A DNA stretch of 64,000 nucleotides. It comes from Porphyra umbilicalis. Taxonomy: Eukaryota > Rhodophyta > Bangiophyceae > Bangiales > Bangiaceae. The notes beneath the pieces were generated by a model that worked only from the letters and a program-made list of their open reading frames with translations, had not been told where the DNA came from and searched no databases. The stretch's first letter is position 1. Every line of letters begins with the position of its first letter. A program made the position numbers and the translations under genes. The DNA is taken from NCBI GenBank assembly GCA_002049455.2, contig KV918925.1, positions 62,001 to 126,000 on the forward strand. Reading direction: 5' to 3'. Positions 55,966-64,000 of the stretch are shown here, piece by piece.

Positions 55966-57021
55966 TTACTGGCGTCGGGCCTTCGCCGCAATCGCCCCAA
56001 TCATGTAAAGCACAGCTACGCGGATGTCATTGTCGCTCACTACATTGGCCTCCCGGCCCGAGCCAGAAGCCCGACCGCTGTGCCGCTCGTCAAAGATAGC
56101 GCTCTCTCGCTCATTCTTGGCCGGCATATACGCACTGATAGCCGCCGAAGTGCGCACCCGTTTCGGATTCTTGTGGTCTTTTCGCGCCTCAGCTGCGGCG
56201 AGGAGGTCAACAGCCCTGGGAACATCGTCCTCATGGTCGCTGGCTCCGACGCTGTCATCGCCATCGGTGGCCGCGTCGCCCATTGCCCCGAAGATGGCTG
56301 CTTCCGCACCTCCCAGGCTTGCCGTCCCTGCGCACTGGGGGGGGCTACTCGCCACGGCCGCCAGCCCGGGCGTCGCGACCCCCACGACCCGACCCGGTGT
56401 TCCCGCGTTCGAGCCCGCGCCCTCGCCGTGTTCGTCCGCTGGCGACTTCACAGCGCTGATACCCGGTGCGGTAGAGGCACCGAAGACCACAGGCTCCCGG
56501 CCAGTGGACTCAGTGGCGACAGCCGACGTCTTAAACGCGTCCCGAGCCAAAGAGTAAAGCTCCGACCCACCGAGCTTGATGAGCAAATCTTCTCGCTGCG
56601 AGGCACTAAGCCCTGTGCGGCGGAGATTCCTGCGGGTCGCCACGTATTCCGTGCGGGTTTCCTTGAGTTTGCGGTCAAGCGCCGCAGCCGTCCTTGTGCG
56701 AGCCACCACGCGGTTCTCGGCTGGCGTGGCCATGACGAAGGCATCTATCACCTCGCTGCTCGTGCGGCGGCTCTTTTCACTGGTCCTGCTACCACGGTAG
56801 TCGGCCCAGTGGGTCGGCGCCACCGCCAGGACTCCCTTGAGCTCCCCGATCACCCAGTTCGGGGCACGGGGCGCGGGGGGGTCCGTGGTCTTGCGCTTGC
56901 GGGAGGCCTTGCCCGTGGTAGAGCCCTTTTCATTGCCGCTGCTCTTGTCGGGAACGCCAGGAGCGGGGGGGGGCGCCGACACGGGCGTCGCCGTCGCCGT
57001 GATGGTGGATCGGGCAGCCAT
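55966..57021 (-). CDS. Harbinger Myb/SANT-like DNA-binding protein (351 aa)
   Basis: The ATG at 57021 (MAARSTITATATP) was preferred over an upstream in-frame codon at 57153, because the 44 preceding residues lie in C-rich leader sequence. After a Pro/Ala/Lys-rich N-terminus the region NWVIGELKGVLAVAP to LGGSELYSLARDAF resembles the trihelix/SANT-like proteins encoded by Harbinger elements. It has a Trp near the start, then LDRKLKETRTEYVATRRNLR in the position of the third helix. The C-terminal half is Ala/Gly/Ser-rich with an acidic patch (DGDDSVGASDHEDD) and ends VAVLYMIGAIAAKARRQ. In known Harbingers this partner carries the transposase to the nucleus and binds the ends. The gene is intact. 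Confidence 0.7.
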   Translation of the reverse strand: MAARSTITATATPVSAPPPAPGVPDKSSGNEKGSTTGKASRKRKTTDPPAPRAPNWVIGELKGVLAVAPTHWADYRGSRTSEKSRRTSSEVIDAFVMATPAENRVVARTRTAAALDRKLKETRTEYVATRRNLRRTGLSASQREDLLIKLGGSELYSLARDAFKTSAVATESTGREPVVFGASTAPGISAVKSPADEHGEGAGSNAGTPGRVVGVATPGLAAVASSPPQCAGTASLGGAEAAIFGAMGDAATDGDDSVGASDHEDDVPRAVDLLAAAEARKDHKNPKRVRTSAAISAYMPAKNERESAIFDERHSGRASGSGREANVVSDNDIRVAVLYMIGAIAAKARRQ

Positions 57022-57558
57022 GGTACAGAATGGTGCGGGGGGTATGCGGGGTAGTGCGATGGTACGAAAAATGCAATGCGGGATGGGAGGGGGCGGGGGG
57101 GGGGTGGCTGCGGTCCAAGGTGTGGCATGAGAGGAATGGGTCAAAGCAAACATTTATACTCACGGGCGCCTCTCTTTACCAACGAAAGCGGCACGGTCGG
57201 CAACCCAGCTCACGGGGTCGCTCGCGCGCTCCCTGCGAGGATGAGGCGTGCGGGCGAAAAAGGCGGGCTCGCCAGAAGGCGCGCGCCCAGTCAAGAAGCC
57301 ACAGTGGGGCCGCGGGAAACGGGGTCACTCAAGGCACCGTCGTTTCAAAGCGGGTGAGAAATTGTGCGAAAAACCTGGAGAAGGACTCGCTGATTGAGAA
57401 ACGTATTTATGTGCACTTGATTTCCCACACAAGGCACCTCTCCCCAGTGCCTGGAAACGGGGTTCACACAATCACAAACCCAGACACAAATCTACGGGAA
57501 CTGTGAATAGGCCTCTGAGGCAGTACCCCCTAAGTAGGGTAGTACACATTCCCGACGA

Positions 57559-59629
57559 TGTGGTCGACAATTCTTGGGCTGGTCGACATTTGGGCCAGAC
57601 AGGCTAGGGCGCGCCTGGCCCTGTCCTTAACTATTGACTTGCCACGAGCAGGTGCCAGCCCCCCCCCCCACAGAGTCGAACTTGTTCCGGATCAACGCAC
57701 AAAACTCTCTAATCCCTGGACTGGAGTCTCTAGGGTGCTTTCCCACACCCACACGTCGAAAAAAAGTCCATTTTTCTAGTGCACGTTGCAGGAGTACTCA
57801 AAAAAACGTTCTTGGCGGTCCGTTTGGCTCCCTACGCCGCCGTCCCCCGGCGCTTTTTTGACTGTGGAAAGATGCGCCGGGGCTGTCCGCATCTTTCTGT
57901 GAAGTTGCTAGAGGTGGCAACGTCTTCATCGCCCGTACGATCTGCGAAAGCACAATCGTGGTTAAATAGGTACGTGAGGGCAGGTGCAGCGTTTACGGGG
58001 ACTTGGCCACGAACGGCCATGATGTCGTAATTCCGAGGTAGTTGGCCAGAATCGGGCTCTGGGGGCCCTGTGGGAGACGTCCATTTAGAGATTTCAAACG
58101 GGGGGTCGTGTTGACACTGAATGCGCTGCGGTCTTGGTGGTCGCGTCCGTTCCCGCAACACCCACGCGCGGTGAGTGAGGGCGGCGGCGACCGCCGATGG
58201 CGGCGTTGCTGCCGCGGCTGCCGCCGACGCGGCGCCGGCCGGTGAACAACTGCGCGCACGACGCGCGCGCCCACGCCGCAGCAGGCGGCGGCTGTGGCCG
58301 TGGCGGTGGCGACAGCGGTGGCGACCGCGGCGGCGGTGGCGGCTGTTGTGACCCCCGTGGTGGTGGCGTGCGGGCGCCATCTGTCTGACGCCACGTACAT
58401 CTGCTGCCGTCGGATACGTAGCCGCCGCTGCCGTGGGGGCGACGCTGCCGCCGCCGCCCGCGGCGCCGCGGCCGCCGGGGTAGTCGGGCGCCGGGGGCGG
58501 CGCGCTCCCCGGACGCGTGGGCGGCACCCGAGCCGCCGCGCCCCGCCGCCAGCACCGCCACTGCCGTCATCGCGGCATCCACCGGCGTGCCCATGACGGC
58601 GATAGCCGCCGCCACGGCCGCTTTACCGCACGGCCGCTCCGGCGTCGATGGTCGCGGGCGACCGCGGCGGCGGCGGCCGGCCGGCGGGCACAGGCACCGC
58701 CGCCCGCGGTGGGGCGCCATCGGCCGCCCATGGCGGTGCCGCCGCTTTCCTTTGCCGCCCCGTCCGACGGCATGGCGCGTGGCTGGGATTGGGGCACGCC
58801 CGACCCAGTCCCCCGCCGCCGGTGGTCGTCACCCCCGCCGGCGGCCACCCCCTGTCGACGCTGTGCATGTGCGCACGTGGAAAGAAGTCCTTTTTGGCCG
58901 CCCCGATGGCCCTGGCGCCGCAGCGTTGGCACCCCCGCGCTCCGCGTGGGAGCGGCGGCGGGCACGCGTCGGCAGCCTCGCCAGCCGATAGGGCGGGCGC
59001 TCCCGGTCGGATGCGGCCCAAGCCGCCCCCCGCACCAAGGCGCTGCGCGTGTGCGCGCGGGCGCGGCAGCAGCGGCTCGCTGCCGCCGATATACGGCCCA
59101 GCGCTTCGCGGCTGTGGCTGATTGGCAACTTGCCAATTGTGTGCCGCGGAAGGGTCAAATGGCCAACGTTGATCGGCCGCTGTCCAATAACATCCACAGC
59201 CGGACTACTATGGTCGGCGCTTGCCTGTCGTCGATCTCGGCGGTGGGGCAGCGTCGCCGCGCACGCGCGTTTGAGGTGACCTTGTGTCTGAGAGGCGTTG
59301 CCTTCTTGTCAGAGCACACCCTCAGAAGATACTCTTGATGCGCTGGTCAATCTTTCGTCTTGTGAAAATGGTTTTGTCGTTTCAAAAGTTCGGGGTGTTT
59401 TCGCGAACGCGCTTTCAGTTGGAGGGATTGCTCTAATTATCTGCTCAGCGCGTTCCAACTGAGCAGGTCAAACGACGAGGCTGTGGAATGGGCTGGGTCG
59501 CGTTCTGCCCCGTTCTGCGCGCCGTCATCGTAGACTTTCGCTTCTTTGAGCTTCCTTGCTCGTACATCAGCACCATCATTCTCGACGTCGCTCTCGTCAG
59601 ACTGCCGTTGTGTCTTGGATCTCTTCGTA
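57559..59629. other. No gene resolved; GC-rich host tract at 58.1-59.2 kb
   Basis: Bases 57559-58080 show no conserved coding. From 58130 to 59230 the composition is like that of 16.9-24.2 kb, with overlapping long ORFs on both strands and no recognised domain. A minus-strand stretch near 58090-57900 (FEISKWTSPTGPPEPDSG, NYDIMAVRGQVPVNAAP) reads protein-like but is unassigned. Bases 59240-59629 are ordinary upstream sequence of the YceD gene. Confidence 0.45.
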
Positions 59630-60502
59630 ATGGCTGCTTTTGTGCCCCCATTGGCCTCGTTTGCTGTCACTGGGACAGGCGGCGGCGGCTGCCGGTGTGC
59701 CTACCGCCACCGTCCATCGCCGGTCTGCGCGCTGCGACCACCAACCCCGCTCCTGGGCGCCTCCTCTTTCGCGTCTCCTTTCTTCCGCCCGGAGGGCATG
59801 TCCGGTGCCGCTGCTGCCACTCTCGACTGCCCGCTCGTCGCCTCGACGGCGGACCCCACTTTCCCCCTGGCGCGGTCCGAGCTCAGTGCCGCCGGCGTGC
59901 GTAGTGTCCTCCTCTCCCGACCCACCACCCTCGGCGCGTTGGGTGTGGACGGTCTCGGCCCCGACGCCACGGCTGTGGAAGTGTCCATGCGCATTCGGCG
60001 GGGCAAGGGCGGCCACCTGGTGCGGGGAAAGGTGGCCACCCGCGCCAAGGCTGTCTGTGACCGCTGCTGCGGTTCGTTTGAGGCCGACGTGGAGGGCCGC
60101 TTTGAGGTGCTCCTGACCTCCCGAGAGGCGCGGCCGGGCGACGCGCCCGTCGATTTATTGGAGGAGGGGGAGATGGGCGCTGCGGACGTAGAGGAGCAAG
60201 CCTTTCCGACGGGCTTGACGAGCGTGGACCTCGGCGGCCACGTCCACGACGCCGTTTGCCTCGGCGTGCCAACCAAGTTGCTGTGCGGCGCCGACTGCCC
60301 GGGCGTCGACGTCTCTGACGTTGATGGCGTGACGGTGAGCAAGGGCGACGCCACCGGCGGCCGCGTTCGGATTCCCGCCCGCGGCAATGCCTGGGGTCAG
60401 CAACCGGTGGTGGAAGACGATGATTACTTGGACGACGAAGGGGAGCCCTTGCTGGCCGAGGCGATGGCGGCGTTGAAGCGGAGGATGCAAAAGCGGGGGT
60501 AA
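59630..60502 (+). CDS. YceD/DUF177 family protein, probably plastid (large rRNA accumulation)
   Basis: 290 aa from the ATG at 59630 (MAAFVPPLASFAVTG), single exon. The first ~80 residues are Ser/Ala/Pro/Arg-rich with few acids, a plausible plastid presequence. Its M-A-A-F start is typical of red-lineage presequences. The core shows the YceD pattern: VRGKVATRAKAVCDRCCGSF (CxxC), an acidic linker (EEGEMGAADVEEQAF), TSVDLGGHVHDAVCLGVP, then LLCGADCPGV (second Cys pair). In bacteria and plants YceD is needed for normal 23S rRNA levels. An upstream in-frame codon at 59546 would add 28 residues. The C-terminus (DDYLDDEGEPLLAEAMAALKRRM) fits family members. Third positions are strongly G/C, as expected for a host gene here. 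Confidence 0.8.
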   Translation: MAAFVPPLASFAVTGTGGGGCRCAYRHRPSPVCALRPPTPLLGASSFASPFFRPEGMSGAAAATLDCPLVASTADPTFPLARSELSAAGVRSVLLSRPTTLGALGVDGLGPDATAVEVSMRIRRGKGGHLVRGKVATRAKAVCDRCCGSFEADVEGRFEVLLTSREARPGDAPVDLLEEGEMGAADVEEQAFPTGLTSVDLGGHVHDAVCLGVPTKLLCGADCPGVDVSDVDGVTVSKGDATGGRVRIPARGNAWGQQPVVEDDDYLDDEGEPLLAEAMAALKRRMQKRG

Positions 60503-60805
60503 GAGGAAACCCGATGTCTATCTGTTGTGGCGTGGGCCTGTCTGTGTGTGCGAGTGCTGACCACTCGCGTCGGGGGAGACCACGTGGTAAAGTAACCGAA
60601 AGAAAGACGAGTGACAACAGCGCGGCAAGCACCTGGCGATGTAACTCTAATGCACGTGGAAGGGGCCAACGCAGGTCCTCACCAGAACACCGAAGGCCAC
60701 GGAAAAAGGCCACGGACAAAAAAAAGGGCGCATGTGATATGGAAGACAAGGGAGCATTCACAAAAATGAAAAGTCGGCAAAAGCGCAAAGGAATACCTAA
60801 AGCAG

Positions 60806-62466
60806 TTATGCCGTAAGGCCTAGAGCGACCTCCTCAAAGCAAGCGGCCGTTCCATCCGCAACACCCGCGTCTATCAGCTTAAGCGTGAAGTCCTTCATCA
60901 CTCGCACCGCCGTCGGCATCACGGCGGCGGGGACGCCCATTTCCTGTGGGGAGAACAAGAAAAACAGCAACACACGAGAAGACGGACGAGACATGCAACA
61001 GAGAGCACGTCACACAAAAAGCCAAAAACCAGGCACCGTCAGTCATCCTTCAAACTGAACACGCGTATCCCCAGGACCCGGTACTCCTCACAGGTTGGAG
61101 CCACGACAGTGGAACGATCCGAACCACAGCACAAACAGTGCCACATCGCCCACCCCCATCCGAGCAACGCACATCGTAAAGGGCCACAAGCATGGCCATG
61201 TTGTTCTCGTGCAGGAAGTTGACGTTCTGCACGAGCACCCCGTACGAGATGATGCGGAGCAGCATCAGCATGTCATAGTACAGAACCTTGCCAACGTCCG
61301 AGTCGGCGGCCACTCCAGGCAGCGACGCGGCCAGCGAGGCGCGGCCAGCTTCGACCACCTCGTCCCAGTGTGCCAGCAGCGCCTCCCCGGCAGGCTTGCC
61401 CGGCAGGAAGAAGGCGTTCGTGTCCAACTCCACCGACGGCACGGGGGACTTGCCGGTATCGTTCTTCCGCATCAGCGCAGCGGTCGTGGCGTTGTAGCCA
61501 TCGCCAGGGGAGAAGAGACTCTTGTGCGCGCGGAGGAAGCTCAGCAGCGTCGTCGCTTCGGGGGTCATGGAGAGAGTGGCCTCGGCAGCGACCATGCGAG
61601 TCTGCGTTGCGCGCAACCGTAGAAAGCGAAGGTGTACCAAGGAACGCACGCCGGTCACAGATGCGTCGAGAAGCGCAATACAGCCGATGGATGTGCCTCA
61701 ATGCACCACGCGAAACAGCAGTCCAAGAAAAGCCATACGACACCGTCAGAATCCTATCAATGACCACCACAATGCTGCTCGAAGCCCACTGTGGACGGCC
61801 GCCGTTCGCCGGCTGGTACCGCCCCGGTGCAGTCCAAAACATGAAGGGAACACGGGCACAACCCGCACGACGTCTGCAGCAGGAGCTGCAGGAACCACAA
61901 CAAGGAACGGCACGGCAACCGACCGCGGACCCCTCTCAAGCAAGAGGCATATGACAGAAAATGAAGACCTCAACAGAGCGGGGCAAACGCGGAGGAGGGG
62001 GGAGCGCCCAAAGAGTCCCAAGCGACTTCCCCACGACATCCCTGAACGGCGGGCCGATGGACGAGGCACATACCAACTGGCGCACCGGCACAGTGACCAC
62101 CCTCCGAGACGGCAACCGGCAGCGGCTGCTGCGAGTCCCCGCCAAGGGGGTATCGCGACGGCCAATACCGGCCGCACCGACGCCGATGAAGCACGCCATG
62201 GCCGGCTGCACACCTACAGAGATGCGTCACCAGCGACAGGCACCGAGGATACAAAAACAAACGGGGAGAGCCGGCGACCGTACAGGCCAAAGGCACTGAG
62301 GAGAGCACTTGGACGCGTCAAGGGTCGCAACTGCAGGTCGGAAGCGGGATGGCGGCAAGCGGTGGCGCCGCGTCCAGGAGGCGGGGATGGAGGAGATGGG
62401 GACACGGACCGTCGTCCGCGGGCGGCGGACAGGAAGCGAGGCTGTGCGCCGCACGAAGGCAATCAT
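60806..62466 (-). CDS. Phycobilisome-family (phycobiliprotein-like) globin protein, nuclear, spliced
   Basis: Exon 61601-61173 and exon 60943-60806 join in frame at a GT-AG intron (donor GATGTGCGT, acceptor CCCCACAG). The join gives MLVALYDEMGVPAAVMPTAV. The stretch LYYDMLMLLRIISYGVLVQN ... FLHENNM ... LYDEMGVP ... MKDF follows the phycobiliprotein helix pattern (RDxxxxLRxxTYAxxxGD ... LYxxLGTPxxxVxxxVxxMK). The chromophore Cys expected three residues before the Asp is Leu, so it probably binds no bilin there. Start: either Met at 61595/61568, or an upstream exon 62466-62284 starting MIAFVRRTASLPVRR, a plausible presequence that would join in phase at CLWP/TRMVAA. The alternative is an unrelated helical protein. 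Confidence 0.6.
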
Positions 62467-64000
62467 TGCGCTCCCGGCTCGTCCATTGGCCAGCTTCGAC
62501 GGTCTACACAGACCCACTCTGGCCACACCGCCTGATTGGCTCCGAGGGCTCGGCGATGGATCACGAGTCGAGGTCGACGTGCTATGTTTGTTTCACATTG
62601 ACACGAGCACATCGAGTTAATTACATTCCGTGCTGTAGTCTGCAGTCGCGCTTCCGGCCAGCGTGACCCGTGAGCTGGGGTGGCGCTCGGGTCGAGCACA
62701 CGACGCGTCGTGTGGGTCATGCACACATACGGGCGCTCAGGACCCGGGAGGGAAGGCGCGAACGCCCCCCGTCGCACCGTTGCGTGTGCGCACTCACCGG
62801 CGTGGCAGGTGCGCCGCAAACTCAGCGGCTTGCGCCGGGAGAGCGGCACAAACGCGTCGCGGCGTGCAGCGTCCCCACCGACCGTGTGCTTCTTCTTCCC
62901 CCGCGAGCCGCGGTCAGTGGGCGCCGGCGGCGCCACGGAGGCGCCGCCAGCGCCCCCTGGACCCCCCACCGTCCGATCCAGCGCGTCGGGCAGTGACAAT
63001 GATGGTGTTCATGCTCATCACGGGCGCCGCCGAGGCGACGGGCAACCACACCCCAGACCCGCCCTCGAGTGCCCGCGGGTGTCCATAGAAGCCTCGTGGC
63101 CACGAGGCGGGCGCGTCGACTGTATCAGCGCGCGCTGCGGTGCGGCAACACGCCCAGCCGCCGGCCGGCCCGAAAGGGTTGCCGCCGCGTGCAATGCGTC
63201 CTCGGCAAGGCGCGCCCCCGCCGGCGCGGCACACCCTTCCCGCCCGGCGCGTGATCCGTGGGATGCGCGGCTACGCCCCACGACGGGGGACGGGCGGCCG
63301 GCGGCGGGCGACGGGCGGCGGGCGGCGGGTGGCTGGCCACGCGCGCGCGCGTGCACGCCGCCGGCCGCCGCGGGCGCCCGCATCGGTGACACGGGGCGGC
63401 GCCGACGCGCCGGCGGCGGCGGCGATCCACGCACGCCTCGACGGCGCGGGGGACCCCCCGGGGGCACCACCGCAGCGCGCCACGCGCCGCGTCGCTGTGA
63501 CCTGCAGGGCGGGGGCGGGCGCCGTCGCGCTGACGGGCGCCCCGCCACGGCGCGGAGGGCGCCGCGGGCGGCACGCCCGTCGCCAGCGCCGAGGGGGCGG
63601 TCGGCCCCGACCGCCGTTGCGTCGGGCGGCGGCACCCGCGGGCGGGCCGCACTTGAGGCGACGGCGGCCACGGCGGCGGCAGCCGTGGCAGCGGCGGCGG
63701 CGACGGCGGCGGCGACGGCCGCGTCGACGGCGGCCACGTCGGCGACGGGGCGGCGGCGTCGACGCGTCGGCGCCCGCGCCCGCCGCCGCGCTGCGATGCG
63801 TCGGGGGGTCGGCCGCGCCGACGGCGGGCGAGTGGCCCGCCGCACCCCCACCGCCCGCCGCGCTGCTGCGCGCCGCGTCGGCCGACGCGGGCGGCGGCGG
63901 CGGGCGGCGTACGGTTGGACCGCCGCCCCCGGCGGGGGCGGGAGTGGGGGCGCGGGGAGGGGCGCCGCGGGCCCCCGCGGCCACCCGGGCGGCACGGGCG
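62467..64000. other. GC-rich host DNA, possible minus-strand exon, genes unresolved
   Basis: On the minus strand a stretch ending at about 62803 (LSRRKPLSLRRTCHA) stops exactly at GTGAGTGCG, a good splice donor. An exon at roughly 62999-62803 is therefore possible, but no family was recognised. From 63080 on the DNA is extremely GC-rich. The 325-codon minus-strand ORF at 63995-63018 is Ala/Arg/Pro low complexity and not supported. Confidence 0.3.

Larger units (their letters stand above)
53095..57517. mobile_element. PIF/Harbinger transposon with two convergent genes, apparently complete
   Basis: The left end CAGAGGCCTGTTCACGGTT is inverted at the right end as CAGAGGCCTATTCACAGTT, 17 of 19 matches. 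Inside are a spliced transposase gene on the plus strand (53743-55669) and a Myb/SANT-like gene on the minus strand (57021-55966). These are the two proteins that known Harbingers need. The genes converge on an A-rich spacer. The bases bordering the shared AGGCCT are CAG on the left and CTG on the right. PIF elements usually duplicate a CWG or TWA triplet, so the duplication is ambiguous by one base. Confidence 0.85.
51124..57558. mobile_element. Repeat element R1, copy 2 (inverted; carries a Harbinger insertion)
   Basis: Inverse copy of 41781-45655. The left end (TCTGGAACGTGTACC near 51123) corresponds to the right end of copy 1. The body runs to 53094. There the Harbinger element starts, and the missing end of R1 (CAGTACCCCC ... 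TACACATTCCCGACGATG) resumes at about 57521-57558. This matches the left end of copy 1 read inversely (CAGTACATCCC ... TACAGCTTTCCCACCATG). So the Harbinger element landed within the last ~60 bases of R1. Without it the copy is about 2.0 kb and contains no intact gene. Confidence 0.75.

Noticed and set aside
63018-63995. 325-codon minus-strand ORF at the right edge
   Set aside because: Ala/Arg/Pro low complexity with overlapping ORFs on other frames; no domain.
1-64000. tRNA, rRNA, bacterial operon signals or organelle DNA
   Set aside because: No cloverleaf or rRNA-like conserved stretch was recognised, and the GT-AG introns, eukaryotic transposons and high GC argue against organelle or bacterial DNA.

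Overview
The window is eukaryotic nuclear DNA, most likely from a red alga. Two plastid-type host genes at the right end support this. One is a YceD/DUF177 homologue with an N-terminal presequence. The other is a spliced gene whose product aligns by eye with the phycobiliprotein (phycobilisome globin) family. GC-AG-type introns are absent; the introns I infer are GT-AG. Host-like stretches are extremely GC-rich (about 75-80% by eye), with many homopolymer G/C runs. A Bangiophyte such as Porphyra/Pyropia would fit, but that is inference.

Layout. 1-5 kb: a decayed Ty1/copia pol gene, cut in two by a 4.2-kb DNA transposon (element A). 6-15 kb: a small MITE, an unknown broken ORF, an unknown three-exon gene (8.8-10.4 kb), a Tc1/mariner-like pseudogene and a ~165-bp tandem array. 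15.6-16.3 kb: a 25-bp minisatellite. 16.9-24.2 kb: a very GC-rich tract with no confidently identified gene. 24.5-27.7 kb: element B, the best preserved member of the element A family. 27.8-30 kb: small inverted repeats, a satellite-like tract and two repeat copies (R3, R2). 30.4-35.0 kb: element C, a third, inverted family member with a ~333-bp tandem array. 35.2-36.8 kb: a nearly perfect 605-bp long inverted repeat. 38-41 kb: a SAP-domain ORF, a small ORF and a broken PIF/Harbinger transposase. 41.8-57.6 kb: two inverted copies of a ~2-kb TIR element (R1). One carries an intact pogo-like transposon, the other an apparently complete two-gene Harbinger element. 57.6-64 kb: host DNA with the YceD and phycobilisome-like genes.

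Most of the window is thus a nest of DNA transposons from at least five lineages: A/B/C family, pogo, two Harbingers, Tc1/mariner and R1. Several are inserted into one another, so their order of arrival can be read. Four coding regions of unrelated families are intact except for isolated in-frame stops. The item most likely to be undescribed is the A/B/C family. It has CACGCCTAGTTAAG-type termini, a long RNase-H-like transposase with an FGLDKGG / GD / CxxC / H / EQGLESWH signature, and in two copies a downstream array of ~111-codon repeats. All coordinates, repeat limits and splice sites were read by eye; no alignment or search was run.
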